Shown here: positions 53,251 through 64,000 of the stretch, piece by piece
How positions within the stretch are numbered: the first letter of the stretch is position 1
Layout: every line of letters begins with the position of its first letter
NCBI GenBank assembly: GCA_946965045.2
Contig: OX337230.1
Span: forward strand, 1-64,000
DNA length: 64,000 nucleotides
DNA from: Epithemia pelagica
Taxonomy: Eukaryota; Bacillariophyta; Bacillariophyceae; Surirellales; Surirellaceae
Direction: 5' to 3'
Program-made: the position numbers and the translations under genes
The notes under the pieces: model-generated
Told to the model about the DNA's origin: nothing
Databases searched by the model: none
The model's input: the letters and a program-made list of their open reading frames with translations, nothing else

Positions 53251-53593
53251 ACTGCGAGAACGTGGTGTCATTGCAGCAGAGAGAAAGGCAGTCCTCTCTC
53301 ATGCTTGCCTTGTGCCATCTTTATGGTCTGTTGATGAAGATGGCAACCCCATTGAGGATGGTGGAGCCGTTCCCAACACAAGGACAGCCGCCTCGGATCC
53401 ACCCCTTCCCGTCAAGCTGTGTTTGGCCAGTTCGCTCCATACCGTGGCTCGGACCCGAAATTGCCGTGGCGGATATCTTGCCCGTGTTTACGGATTATTT
53501 TTGTTGGCATCGTCGATCATGAAAAACTACAGTCATGCATTTAAAGCAGTTGCCTCCATGACAGCGAGGTGAATATTCGTCTTATCAGCGGCA
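53251..53593 (+). pseudogene. Unrecognised coding-like remnant
   Basis: The plus frame contains SVDEDGNPIEDGGAVPNTRT and PLPVKLCL, then changes frame to PEIAVADILPVFTDYF and back to MKNYSHAFKAVASMTAR. Composition and order look like one decayed gene. It could be the upstream part of the neighbouring hydrolase gene or unrelated. Confidence 0.3.
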
Positions 53594-54078
53594 GTGTGTT
53601 CGATCATCGTGGCGCTGCGATTTTCATCGTCGGGAGTGGATGCATGGACGTTCCCCGTTGTCTGTCGTACAATTGCTAACCGAACGAACGCTCCTTATCC
53701 AAGGTTCGACGTCGACCAGAACCCAAATCCCAGTCTCCTAGAACGTCGGTTCGACCGTTTTCATCATGACTCTACATCAGCCCTCGCTAGCACCACTACT
53801 GAATCGGCCACAATTGTGGGGGTTCCACAGTTTCCTCCTCAACCACGAACACTTACGACAACGAGAGCGACCAATCCAAGGAAGTACGACCTCATTTGAT
53901 ATTTCCGGGTGGTGGTTTGTTCTTTTACTGGCAAGCTGGTGTCATTACCTATTTACGAGAACAAGGCTACTTGTTGAATGGGCCCCACGGTGCCACCGTA
54001 GCCGGGGCATCGGCCGGCGCCTTGACTGCAACCTTGACGGCTACCAATGTGGATTTTTATGAGGCCATTAATCATTGA
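53594..54078 (+). pseudogene. Patatin-like phospholipase, N-terminal fragment
   Basis: Patatin-like enzymes hydrolyse acyl lipids with a Ser-Asp dyad. The oxyanion glycine motif FPGGGLFFYWQAGVITYL and the nucleophile elbow GASAGAL (Ser near 54005) are clear (53895-54062). The Asp box and the rest are missing; after NVDFYEA the sequence stops resembling the family. The leader (53594-53890) is one base out of frame with this part and may encode a transit or signal sequence. Confidence 0.6.
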
Positions 54079-54319
54079 ACCGCAAAGCGAAGTTTTCATA
54101 ACATCTTGGTGGACTTCGACTGTGACGGGGTCTTTATCCCAAGCATCAATGGTAATGAGATTGTGGAAAGGAAAATTGAACTGTATTGGGCATGTGTCAC
54201 TCTTCTTCGGAGGCGAAGAAGAAAAGGACTACTGCTCGGAGGCACAGAGGGACTGCCGCTGGGCGACTAACTCGGAATTCACTGGGTGAATCTAATGAAG
54301 ACCCGGACGTATGGATACT

Positions 54320-55984
54320 CTAGTCCACAGTAGATACCAATGATGGATTGGAAGTCGGAGAGCTACTTGGACTCGAGCTCGGACTTGAACTTGGCGACTC
54401 ACTGGAAGATTCGGAGGGAGCCTCACTGTCAGACACCGAGGGCGGACTAGATGGCGAATTGCTGGGAGAACTTGACAGTGATGCGCTGGGACTCGAACTG
54501 GGACTTGCGCTAGGTGATTATGAAGGAGCTGAGCTTGGAGCAATGCTACTCCAAGGAGATTCTGAAGGCGAAACTTTATGGACTTTCGCTTGGACTGCTG
54601 CTAGGACTGTTGCTTGGTTCAGAACTTGAAGTAATCAATGAAGTTGAAGAGGGCTCAGAACTCGGACTGGAACGGGGGGAAGAACTAGGGCTGGAGCTGG
54701 GTTCCAAACTTGGTGATGCACTGGGACTTCCTTGCACTTGGGACGAACTTGGTGATGCACTGGGACTTCCTTGCACTTGGGATGAACTCGGTAATGAACT
54801 GTGGGAGATGCACTTGGTGACATACTCGGAGATAACTCGCAAGCGCACTGGGAGATGAACTCGGATTGGCACATTGCAAGTCCATGCTGTAGGTGAGCGA
54901 AAAACTTGGTGTCAAATGTACTTCGAAAAGTAAGGATATGATATCCCTCAGGGGCGTTCTCTTCCTTGGTAAGACTTTTGCATGTAAACCAATTGAGTAT
55001 GTCTTCGGATCGGGAAGATTCGTAATATCCCAAATTTCATGGTTTTTACGGATAAGAGTACCTGAAACCAATCGCTTCGTGTTCGTCAACATGCTTTATC
55101 ATCCGACGATAACGCGCGGTCACAAGCTCCATATGAGCTGGAATATGCTGACTCTTGGCCACCATAGTAGGATTTTTCTTCAAACGGCAACATGATAATT
55201 CTTCCACATGCCATGGTATGTGTTGACCCATTTATCTACCTCAGCGTCAGTATACATCATCTCCGAAACAACCGTTGTACCGTCCGCATTGCTTGACAAT
55301 AAATCGCATCAACCAGGAGGAATTCGGTGAAGAACTCGGACTCGAACAAGGGGACCAGCTGGGAACGGCATTCGAAGTAGAATGGACTAGAGCTAGGACT
55401 CGAAATCGGTGCTGAAGACGGTTCAGGACTCGAAGACTCAGATGGACAGGAACTCGGAGATGCCGAAGGAGACCTTGTCCATCCAAGAACACGTGTGTAC
55501 CAAGGCACGACTGTTTCGGGGTGCATCCAATCATTGGATACTCCCCATCCCGGTTCGGTTGGGCGCGCCAGTTCAAACTCTCATGTTATGTCGCTCGTGA
55601 ATCGTCTCTACCTCTCGACGATAGACACACAAGTCTATTTCTTTTTTGGTCATCGCCTTCTCTGTGCAACCGCAACCAACAGTCCACCCAAAACGCTTGA
55701 GATACACCATGAGAAACGATGGCTTGAAAGGCTTGAGCATCAGCCGCAAAGTCGGCTTCATTGGTTGGAGATGAAGATGAGCCGTAATGGAAGACTGAGA
55801 GGGATAAGCCACCCTTTGTTCCATTCGGTGCAGACGACACCATGGATTCGTTGTCGTCGTTCGTCCCTTGTATTCGTTGTTGAAGCTCTGAAGTATCTTG
55901 ACAGTGCTTGTTCCGATCCAGCTTGCAGATGATCGAGCAGGAGCCGACCCAGAAGGTGTAAGTTCTTGTTCTTGATGCTTTCAA
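54320..55984 (-). pseudogene. Ser-Pro repeat (SPS) extracellular protein, frameshifted
   Basis: On the minus strand several blocks of SP-S-S/A/E-P repeats (for example SPSASPSSSP, SSPSSSPSSSPTSNPS) alternate with Cys-containing segments: YHILTFRSTFDTKFFAHLQ and CQSEFISQCACE at 54850-54990, and AIYCQ.MRTVQRLF at about 55290. The gene ends STVD with TAG at 54320-54322. Such linkers are typical of diatom and other stramenopile cell-wall or adhesive proteins. Frames change at least four times, so this is a decayed gene. A tandem 39-base duplication with QVQGSPSASPSSS occurs at 54709-54790. The plus-strand GLELGL repeats here are the antisense shadow. Confidence 0.6.
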
Positions 55985-56079
55985 GATGCGATTTGTAGCA
56001 GGTCAAGAATGTGAACGGCGAAACATGGCCTATTGAACTGGCCTGGCCAGAACAACGACAAGCGCAACGACCTTGCCAT

Positions 56080-56259
56080 GAGACATCGTGTTCTTGCCAC
56101 TCTCATACACGAGGTGGAGGTGGATCGTGGATATCATATCGATGCGCACCATTGCGCGCACGCCGCACGGACTGCATCCAATAAGACAGTAAGTGGATTT
56201 GATCTTGGTTCCACTCAGGTTGACGGTCTAACGGAAGATCTGACGAGCTGTTATACAGG
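56080..56259. repeat. Dispersed repeat R2, copy 2
   Basis: Matches 40759-40938 across 180 bases without a visible difference, while flanks on both sides differ. Confidence 0.88.
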
Positions 56260-56650
56260 CTGGAGACACACCAAACTCGTTTTCCGTGAGAAAAATTGAT
56301 TGCCTTCTACCCATAACAATTTGCCGAAGCATATAGATTTTTATGTTACGCGTACTGTCCACTATCGGTACAAAAAGTACTCATACAATCCCTCTCGCTT
56401 GAAGTTGTTGGGAAAGCCAACCAAACTCAGTCGCATTGAGCTACTTTACTTTTCGGGGAGTACGCGGAGTCTACGCCGCAGGTATGTGTTGACCTCTAGA
56501 GAGAGCTACGAGGAGTAGATACTCCTAGCTCTATGAGACCGCAATGACAGAAACCACACGAATGTAGATTAATTCCACACTGGGTGAACAAACCTCTACC
56601 CTCTCTCACAAATAATTGCAATCCGAAAACCAAAACCAACCAAACACAAC
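56260..56650. promoter_or_regulatory. Upstream region of the beta-helix gene
   Basis: No gene. AC-rich sequence (ACAAATAATTGCAATCC... CCAACCAAACACAAC) just before 56651 looks like a 5' UTR. Confidence 0.35.
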
Positions 56651-57568
56651 ATGTACTTCAGCAAATCACTTTCTTCTGTGCTCCTGACTACTTTGATGTA
56701 CCGCGGTACGAACGGTTTCCTCAAGGGATCGTCCTACTCATCCTTTTCCAAAGGTACAGACATGAAAGAACGTGGCTTGTTGGAATCGTGCACGGCCGAT
56801 GCATCCGTCAAGGTCCTAGACAGCAGTGATTGTGGAATTGAGTTGGGCAGTAGCTATGAGGACAAATTCGTGGTCTTGGGAGAAAACATGAACTGTGGCA
56901 GCCTAGAGGACAAAGGCATTGCCATTACTATTTCCGCACCAGGAATCACATTGGATTGCAAGGACTTTAATATTCAAAAGCCAGACAATGGAGTTACCAA
57001 TACAGTGGGGATCCGAGTGGTTGCTGATAATATCTTTCTCAAAAACTGCGATATTTCCGGTTTCGAGGACGGAATCCACTTGGGTCAACATGGAACGATC
57101 TCCTACAAAAGTATCCACCTTTCCAACATCAACTCGCACGACAACACCCAGGATGGCCTGGATGTGCGCAGCAGTTTCACGGACGTGACAGTCGTCAACT
57201 CGCAATTCAATGACAATGACGCGAATGGATTTGATGGTGCTGGAAACGATGTTGTCTCTCTGACCAATCTGTTTTTGTCCGCTGTCGAGGCCAATGGAAA
57301 CGGGAACGATGGATTTGAACTTAAGAATATTCAGAAAGGACTTTTGATTGGCGTGACCGCCACTGGAAACACGGAGGATGGATTAGACTTGTCGCCAGAC
57401 AATGGCCCATTGTCAATTCAAGCCTCGACGTTTTGTGACAATGGAAAACAAAGCACTCTTGGAAACGATATTGATGGTTCCCAATTTTCCGCCTTTTCGC
57501 ATCATTCCATTACATGCGATACACAAGCCATTGGCATTGACGACATTTGCGATTGCCCTTGTCCCTAA
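56651..57568 (+). CDS. Secreted right-handed parallel beta-helix protein
   Basis: An intact 305-residue frame. The N-terminus MYFSKSLSSVLLTTLMYRGT resembles a signal peptide. After a Cys-containing segment (LESCTADASVKVL, CGIEL) come about seven beta-helix rungs of the PbH1/NosD type, recognisable by DGIHLG, DGLDVRSS, NGFDGAG, DGFELKN and DGLDLSP at regular spacing, with the paired N-x-x-DN pattern. The C-terminus has STFCDNG, SITCDT and a Cys-rich CDCPCP end. No pectate-lyase catalytic residues can be assigned, so it may be a carbohydrate-binding or wall protein rather than an enzyme. The ATG at 56651 is the only suitable start. No introns. Confidence 0.85.
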   Translation: MYFSKSLSSVLLTTLMYRGTNGFLKGSSYSSFSKGTDMKERGLLESCTADASVKVLDSSDCGIELGSSYEDKFVVLGENMNCGSLEDKGIAITISAPGITLDCKDFNIQKPDNGVTNTVGIRVVADNIFLKNCDISGFEDGIHLGQHGTISYKSIHLSNINSHDNTQDGLDVRSSFTDVTVVNSQFNDNDANGFDGAGNDVVSLTNLFLSAVEANGNGNDGFELKNIQKGLLIGVTATGNTEDGLDLSPDNGPLSIQASTFCDNGKQSTLGNDIDGSQFSAFSHHSITCDTQAIGIDDICDCPCP

Positions 57569-58019
57569 TCGATCCCTCTAGTAACCATAATTCCATCCCT
57601 TTCTTTGTGCACTGGCCACGTTGTATAGCACCCACACCACTAGGATGTACGGCGCACATCCAAACGGATACTCAGGCACATACAATCCACAACGAGAGAC
57701 CATCCGGGTATCGTGAAGAATGTTAAAGGCATGAGCAATCCTCGTTGTGGTGATGGTGTGGTTTGGCCGTTGTTGTGGACGGTATGTCTCTGTGGTTGGT
57801 TTTTGCAGGAACTCGTGTGGCACGACATGCCGGTTTCAACGTAGAGTTTGGCTCTTGGACGACGACTTCTTCTTGTTGTGGTCACACAGTGAGACCTCGC
57901 CAAAAGTCAATGGCAAATGATGACTGTATTGGGTGTTGGTTGTGAGCTGTCGTCATGTTTAGAAATGTCATTGTCAAAAAGCCTTTCATGAGCAACCTGT
58001 TGATTTCGAGAAATGTCCA
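57569..58019. other. Intergenic, no gene seen
   Basis: About 450 bases between convergent genes. Only short spurious frames are present. Confidence 0.4.
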
Positions 58020-58939
58020 TCATCGTGAAGCGTGATTCTTTGCTATTGTGGGGCCTCCATAATGTTCATTTGGTGTCACAATGGCCGACAAGACGGTTTT
58101 GGCATTGTTGCCCTTCTTGGCGGCCGCCGTCTTTTTGTTTTTAATTTTGCGGGCTTTCGCCAAGGTTCGCAAGTGTTCCGTCCGTTCTTCGAGCTTGACC
58201 AATTCTTCTTTGTCCAATTCTTGCATGACCTCACCGATTTCGCTCAAGGCGGCCACGTGCACGGCAAACTGCGTCCGGAGTTGTGCCATGCTCGCCTGGA
58301 TGCGTTCCATCTCTTGTTGATGCTTGGCAATGTCCGACTTGAGATCGCGTCGACGTTGACCAATCTTGACGGCAGTCTTTTCAAATTTGAGAGCAATCGC
58401 GGGGGTGCCGTTAATTCTTCCTCCATTATCACTCAGAGGGTCGGACGAGTCACGACCTTGTGGATCTTGATATGTTCCGACGGGTTCCTGTTGCTTGAGT
58501 GATCGGGATGGTATAGAACAAGAACAAGCTGCTGTTGCTGTTGCTAAAACTGGATGGAACAATTCTCGATCCAACTCTCGAGCGGCCCTAGTAGAAGATG
58601 CTTCGTCGTTGCCTCCGTCGTGGCAAGATGTTCGTCTAGATTCTGTTGCATCATTCGACTCATGATCTCTTCCAAGGACTTGGACTTGTCGGCAACAGCT
58701 TCTTGATCACTCCTCGTTTTGGCGGCATTGAGTGCATCCGAATCCGTAATCGCAACCAGTTGCGTTGTGATTTTCGAGCCACGAGGTGTATCGCCAAAAG
58801 CCTCCATCTGAAGAACCACCACATGTGGGACCACTTGTCGCCGTGCTTGCTTTTCGCCATTGGGAATCGAATGCATATCAAACGTGTCCAAAAGCGAAAG
58901 TTCCACTTTGGTGAACAGATAGTGCTGTAAGGCCATCAT
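58020..58939 (-). pseudogene. Coiled-coil protein of unknown function, one frameshift
   Basis: The N-terminal half (58544-58939) reads MMALQHYLFTKVELSLLDTF...HVVVLQMEAFGDTP...SLEEIMSRMMQQNLDEHL. The C-terminal half (58020 to about 58620, another frame) reads ARELDRELFHPVLATATAACS, NGTPAIALKFEKTAVKIG, then a long coiled coil (RDLKSDIAKHQQEMERIQ, LDKEELVKLEERTEHLR) and a Lys-rich tail ending at TGA 58020. A single frame change near 58600 separates them, so it is either recently broken or a base is missing in the assembly. I do not recognise the family. Confidence 0.5.
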
Positions 58940-60179
58940 AAAGCCCTACAAGGCTTTTGGGTTCGCCTTGTTCACCAATGACCGAGCAGCAAACACGCTT
59001 TTTCCGGTCGGCAGCTCCAGGATCAGGTTCCATTTCATCAGCCTCTTAACCTTGATCGAGGCGTTTTATCAATCAGCAAATCTTTTGAGGACAACAAGTC
59101 TCTAATCGATTCCTTGATACAAAAGGTTGTCCGTTCTTTCAACAAGAGAATGTCTTGCGTCGTACGACTCCGAGTACTCATACGAGTACTCCGACGATTG
59201 ATTCTATTCATAGGCATATCGACAAACGAAGTCCAAGGCGTACTTCAACCAAGATGCTGCAAGAGAAATTTGGGAGGGTCTTGAAAGGCTTGCGAAATCA
59301 CACACAGGGGAGAGTATATCTTGTGCTGTCAAGTCGCGCTTTGCCCGAATTTGAAATGCCACGAAACGAATGAATTTGAAATGTTTGATCCAGCAGATTC
59401 GAGTGCTGGAATCAATTGCCAAGACCGTCCCCAACATGGGGGCAGAAAGACTGCGAGAACCCGTACTCAAGGATGAGTTTGTGAGCTTTCTCTCATCAGG
59501 AAGGATGCTTGGTTGAAAGACTCAGAGCTTGAAAGTTTGCTCAAGAAGAATCTCGTCATGCAAGGGACCCCCGAGATGTTTCGAGGTATGGGAAGCTGGG
59601 CCTCCACGGACACCTCCTCAAGACTCGCTGAATTCGGCTCTGTATTCCAAAAGCTGATGACTTGTACCAGTATCAATGCAAGGAACAAGAAAGCCAAAGA
59701 CAAATGTATCGCTCAGGTACATAAATGTGCTCGCGAACAAAAAATTGATGAGCTTATACGTGAAGAGCAGCGTCTGATCCGGAGGATTTGTCCACAGCGA
59801 TCGACCGGGTTCTTTTGAAACTTGCGTTTGAACACTCCACCACGACAATCTTTGTACCTCGAACTATACGCAGCTGAAGCATTAGCAACAGAAAGCACAA
59901 GAGAGATGATCTCGTAGTTACGGCGTCATTGCAAGATATCTCACCGCCATCTCACTAGCGGGGTAGACCTCAGAAACGACCCATTTCACCCAGGAGTACC
60001 ACAAAGCCAAGCCGGAGAGGACACCCCATGAAAATGAAAGAGGAAAGACGAAAAAGATCCGAGGGGCATGTCATGTAGTTTATGTGCGATCACCGTACGG
60101 ACGACAGACACGCCACATATCCCACTCCCAACCACATATTCGTCGTTTGGTGTCTTCAACGAAAGTGTGAATGAATCGT
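58940..60179 (+). other. Decayed coding-like stretch, unassigned
   Basis: Plus-strand text such as SISKSFEDNKSLIDSLIQKV (59070-59130), FNQDAAREIWEGLERLAKSH (59245-59305) and LESIAKTVPNMGAERLREPV (59410-59470) looks like one gene read across several frames. No family is recognised. The last 150 bases include the upstream region of the Kelch gene, which resembles 63280-63380. Confidence 0.35.
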
Positions 60180-61343
60180 ATGACCATGACGCTGCAAGAA
60201 CAAGCATCGCAGTCGGGCCTTGTCCTTTTGGAAGAGACAACACAATGGAATCAAAATGACTGGCCGCCTCTTGTGGGTGCGTGGCGTAACGCACATGCTA
60301 CGGTCGTGCTAAATCATCTCGATGCGGACAATAACGATATCCACAAAACGAGACAAACGGTCGTCTTGTTGGGCGGATATCAACAAGGCCAAGGTGTCAA
60401 CAATTCCGTTCTTGTTCTAAATCTGGCAGACTCAGACAAGCAGTGGCGAGAAGGGCCTCCCATGAATCAGAGTCGTCGAGGACATGCCGCTGTTGTGTGC
60501 AACGGAGGCGTCTACGTCATGGGAGGAAGCATTGGATTTTCAAGTCTGGATTGTATCGAACGAATTGATGTCAATGATTTGTTACCATCCTCCTTAACAA
60601 CGACCACCACCACGCAGGAAGGTCATTGGACGACGTTGAAATATCGATTGTCAATGAAACGAAGTGGATGTTGTGCTGTTGCGGTGCACAATCGATACAT
60701 TGTGGTAATGGGTGGCTACTACGGTGGCTATTTGTCGTTGGTGGATATTATAGATACCAACAACCACACAGTCACTTCGGGACCATCTATGAACGTTCCT
60801 CGATCATTTTGTTCCAGTGCGGTCATTGGCCACCGCATCTTTGTCGTTGGAGGCCGGAACGAGCATGGCTATTTTGACTCGGTAGAGTACATTGACTTTG
60901 CAAGGCCATGTGACAATGAGGGGACAAAAAAGGAGACTGGTTCCTTTGTCATTTTCTTCTCGTCCTTTTGGACCACTCATTCTGATTTGGTGCTTTCCAA
61001 TGCGCGAGATGCTTGTGCAGTAGTTGCGGTGGGATCTTGTCTGGTGGTGGCGGGCGGATGGGACACTTCAACCGTGGAAGTCTTGGATACGCACCGCAAC
61101 CGCGTGTGGAATCTCCCTCCATTTGGAAATGAACGCGATGGATGTACTCTGGCGACTGTTGCCAATCAAATTGCCGTGATTGGTGGATATCGCAATACTT
61201 CCTGTGCGACATTACCACTCATGGACAAGAATACGTGGTGTTTTCGTCGACTCTGTGAGCAGCAGCCCAACAGATGGAACCATTTTCAGGAAGGAATGAG
61301 TATCGGAGATGTCATTGCGACAACCCATACCTACCGTGTGTAA
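60180..61343 (+). CDS. Kelch-repeat protein 1
   Basis: An intact 387-residue frame. I chose ATG 60180 because MTMTLQEQASQSGLVLLEE aligns with the start of the second copy at 63426. Six or so Kelch blades are visible through VVLLGGYQQG, VYVMGGSIG, IVVMGGYYGG, IFVVGGRNE, LVVAGGWD and IAVIGGYRN, each followed by a Trp or hydrophobic strand. It forms a beta-propeller for protein binding. No F-box or BTB domain is attached. The two genes lie in tandem with similar upstream sequence (GTGCGATC...CGTACGGACGACAGAC), suggesting a local duplication and shared control. Confidence 0.85.
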   Translation: MTMTLQEQASQSGLVLLEETTQWNQNDWPPLVGAWRNAHATVVLNHLDADNNDIHKTRQTVVLLGGYQQGQGVNNSVLVLNLADSDKQWREGPPMNQSRRGHAAVVCNGGVYVMGGSIGFSSLDCIERIDVNDLLPSSLTTTTTTQEGHWTTLKYRLSMKRSGCCAVAVHNRYIVVMGGYYGGYLSLVDIIDTNNHTVTSGPSMNVPRSFCSSAVIGHRIFVVGGRNEHGYFDSVEYIDFARPCDNEGTKKETGSFVIFFSSFWTTHSDLVLSNARDACAVVAVGSCLVVAGGWDTSTVEVLDTHRNRVWNLPPFGNERDGCTLATVANQIAVIGGYRNTSCATLPLMDKNTWCFRRLCEQQPNRWNHFQEGMSIGDVIATTHTYRV

Positions 61344-63425
61344 ATCGAGGGATGACACTTGTTTCTGTTGTTCGTTGTTGTAATGGAATTGGCGCAAATT
61401 GCAGTGATCGATTGACCTGACAAAACGAGAAGCTATACTCGGATTGACATGATTTCCATAGGAAGCAACATGTTATTGAAAACAAGCCATCCATGCAAGG
61501 ACAACGCACCCATTAGTTCTGTTAGCTCAGCGTCGGAGTCAATGGCAAAGTTCATGCGACTGGTTTCTCATGCGAAAAAGCAAACCTATATACATTAAAA
61601 GAAGTTTCACAAGATACGAAAGTCTCCACGTACCCTTTTTATTCTAGTCTCTTGGTGTTTTGGTTCGTCCAAAACCACAACAGTGCGTCGACTCTTTAGA
61701 CGCAGGTCATTCGAAAAAGGTGCTTTGGACAGTCCCAATCAGGCTGCTGCCGTTCTGAATTATAATGAGCCTTCTGCTCGAGATGAAAGGTCGATTTGGG
61801 AAGAATCTCATTGTGCCAAGAAAAGCTGCGACAGTAACAAAGTGTTTATCGTATGGTGTTCTCGCTGCACGCGGTTGGGAATTGCCAGTGTGGCAAAAGT
61901 AACACGACGACGACAATGCCCCAGAAAAAATGAGGAATCGACCCATGCGTCATGACAACGACGACAACGCCCAATAACGGACACTATCGTATACGCTACC
62001 TCATTCATTTGTCGTGGTCGTCCCTTATCATGGCCTTCGTTCGCTTACCCTTGTGGAACAGGCCTGTTGTTTGTCCAATTTCGTTTCCACTGACATTTTG
62101 GAACCGCCATGGAGGGCAATGGCAATGGGATTGTCGTCGGTCGACGCAAGGAAAAGAATACTGGCACCAACACTTTGGTTGCGAAATTGGAATTTGACGC
62201 CACAGAACAATGCCTCGTACTGTTTCGTATCGTCCAGTGGTTGCAAAACTTCCAAAATTTAGACGGTGACTTCTTGCAAGTGTTGGCAATTCAACAGAGC
62301 GGGCATCTATGCCTCACGATATCAGGTCAAACGTCAAAGGATCAGTACCACCGTGGCCGTGAATATTGCGATCGTATTGCTGTTCAAACCACGACATGGC
62401 ACTGCATCTTTCACAGTGACTACTTTGGTTGTCCATAGACTTCTCTTGATATCCGCAGGCATTCATCCGTTGCAAACCGACTGGAATGACAAACAGCATT
62501 CCATTCGCCATTTTTGAAAGGATCCATGAATCCCAATGGTCCTGTGTCTTTCGAGACGAAAGTGGGAGCAGCAAAACGAAGGGGCCACAGTAACCGACGA
62601 AAAGGAGAGCACACCGAAACAGTCTTCGTTCCGTAAACGTGTGATTCATGGTGCTGTAGCGCACCTTTTGTCATTGCTCCCCTCATTCTCTACTCTACAT
62701 ACAAAGAAAACACTGGATATGTTTGTTTGTTGCTTGTTGGATGTTTTCCAAAGCCCAAAGATATCTCTTGTTGCTTCCATACTATATAACGCGAACTCGT
62801 CTCTGGAGCCGTTGGCACGCGGCATTTGTCCCGCTTATCGTGGACAAACAAGAGCTTGGAAATAGCAGAGCCACTATACGGTGCCATATTCCACGATTCC
62901 AAAGCATTATGCAAGTTCCACAGTATACAGTTCTCCAATTCTTCAGCGACTTCCACCGAGTACAAGTCATCTGGTGAGTTCGACGGCTCAAGGAATATAC
63001 CAAGCCAGACTCAAACAAAATTCTGCCATGTTGTCGCTGCTACCAGGGTTTGGATATATTGTCAATATGTCATTGTCTTGTCAGTGTTTTTGCGCTTGTG
63101 CCACCGTGTCTGTTTCAAAAAGTTCGGAAGTCCACGAGTTCAGGCGACATGGGAGGACCCACTTGTGGATGGGGTGAGAAGGCAACTCTTGAAACTGTCA
63201 GTCTCATCTGAAAAAATGATATGCAAGAAATATCCTCACCATTTCACAGGCAAACACAATCTCGTTGCACTCTGCGATCAAACGAAAAAGATACTTTGGA
63301 CGTGTCACATAGGCTATGTGCGATCCGTACGGACGACAGACGACCATATGCTCCACACTCCACACACAAAATTTTTTTTCCCGCGGTTTTGTTCTTGGTG
63401 TGTTCGCCAAAGTGACGAGTAAACC
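61344..63425. other. Spacer between Kelch genes with unassigned degenerate frames
   Basis: Coding-like fragments occur on the plus strand (LEPPWRAMAMGLSSVDARKR near 62100-62160; ATEQCLVLFRIVQWLQN near 62190-62250; STEYKSSGEFDGSRNIPS near 62955-63010), but frames change and no family is recognised. The 150 bases before 63426 resemble those before 60180. Confidence 0.4.
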
Positions 63426-64000
63426 ATGAGCACGAGACTGAAAGAACAAGCATGGCAGTCGGGCCTTGTCCTTTTGGACGAGACACTTGAATGGAATGAA
63501 AACGACTGGCCTCCTCTGTTGGGCGGATGGCGTTGTCGTCATGCTACGGTCGTACTCGATCATTCCGATACGAACGATAACAACAACAACAACAGACAAA
63601 CGGTCGTTGTGTTGGGAGGAAGTCAACGAAACCAGAATTTCACCAATTCCGTTCTTGTTCTAAATCTGGCAGATGCAGACAAGCAGTGGCGAGAAGGGCC
63701 ACCGATGATCAAGAAACGTGTCGAACTTGCCGCTGTTGTGTGCAATGGCGGCGTCTACGTAATGGGAGGACACAATCAAGGTATCGAAAGAATTGACGTA
63801 AAGGATTTGCTGCGATCATCTTCGACATCCAGCACCACACAGGAGAGCCCTTGGACGACATTGACATGTCGATTGTCAACGGAGCGAAATGGATGCTGTG
63901 CTGTTACACTGAACAATCGATACATTGTTGTAATGGGCGGACGGAACTGGCGGCAATACTTAGCGTCGGTTGAGATTATCGACACCAGCAACCATACTGT
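63426..64000 (+). CDS. Kelch-repeat protein 2, 5' part (runs off window)
   Basis: Starts at ATG 63426 (MSTRLKEQAWQSGLVLLDE) and stays open to the last base, 191 codons. It matches Kelch protein 1 along its whole visible length, with shared VLVLNLAD.DKQWREGPPM, AVVCNGGVYVMGG, IERIDVKDLL and NGCCAVTLNNRYIVVMGG. Differences include an Asn run (DNNNNN) and a shorter second loop. It is clearly a diverged tandem paralogue. The 3' end lies outside the window. Confidence 0.85.
   Translation, partial: MSTRLKEQAWQSGLVLLDETLEWNENDWPPLLGGWRCRHATVVLDHSDTNDNNNNNRQTVVVLGGSQRNQNFTNSVLVLNLADADKQWREGPPMIKKRVELAAVVCNGGVYVMGGHNQGIERIDVKDLLRSSSTSSTTQESPWTTLTCRLSTERNGCCAVTLNNRYIVVMGGRNWRQYLASVEIIDTSNHT

Noticed and set aside
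54348-54858. A plus-strand acidic GLELGL repeat protein
   Set aside because: It is the antisense of Ser-Pro repeats on the minus strand, which has a proper end (STVD, stop) and the composition expected of SPS proteins.

Overview
The window begins at a chromosome end. Bases 1-552 are 92 perfect CCCTAA units, and everything that follows reads inward from that telomere. TTAGGG-type telomeres, short GT-AG introns, an HCF173-like photosynthesis gene remnant, Ser-Pro repeat extracellular proteins and large Ser/Thr-rich intronless ORFs point to a photosynthetic stramenopile, most likely a diatom. This is an inference from gene content, not from a marker gene.

Region 1 (553-15275) is a subtelomeric array of two related but diverged minus-strand element families, called A and B here. 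Each encodes N-terminal zinc fingers, a middle domain ending in a tyrosine-recombinase-like HS-x7-Y motif, and an SF2/RecQ-like helicase. Family A has Walker A GGGKS and box II DEVH. Family B has GSGKT and DEAQ. The order is telomere-A1-A2-(18 bp of telomere repeat)-B1-B2-solo flank-A3-B3. Copies lose material mostly on the telomere-facing side, which is the 3' end of the gene. The B flank ends at the same base in four copies. No copy is complete. The pattern fits repeated chromosome-end loss, telomere healing and re-capture of elements.

Region 2 (15276-24200) holds decaying cellular genes: an SF1/BBP splicing factor cut by the element array and carrying three in-frame stops, a frameshifted DnaJ gene, a frameshifted RRS1 gene, TPR fragments and a duplicated gene of unknown function. 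Within it (about 20840-22480) is the first copy of an undescribed dispersed element encoding a membrane-anchored coiled-coil acidic protein. The second copy is at 48382-49990.

Region 3 (24230-40238) is mostly intact: an EngB-type GTPase with a long N-terminal extension, an ataxin-3-like deubiquitinase (Josephin-UIM-UBX) interrupted by one TAG, a type I membrane protein, a kinesin-light-chain-type TPR protein and a glutathionyl-hydroquinone-reductase-like protein.

Region 4 (40239-56300) is again repeat-rich and degenerate. It holds two dispersed non-coding repeats and fragments of an acidic protein, HCF173-like SDR/CIA30, a 7TM receptor, an ACC-synthase-like aminotransferase, a TPR protein, a cyclophilin, a patatin-like hydrolase and an SPS-repeat secreted protein. 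Region 5 (56651-64000) has an intact secreted beta-helix protein, a frameshifted coiled-coil gene and two tandem Kelch genes, the second running off the window. I saw no operons, tRNA, rRNA or CRISPR.
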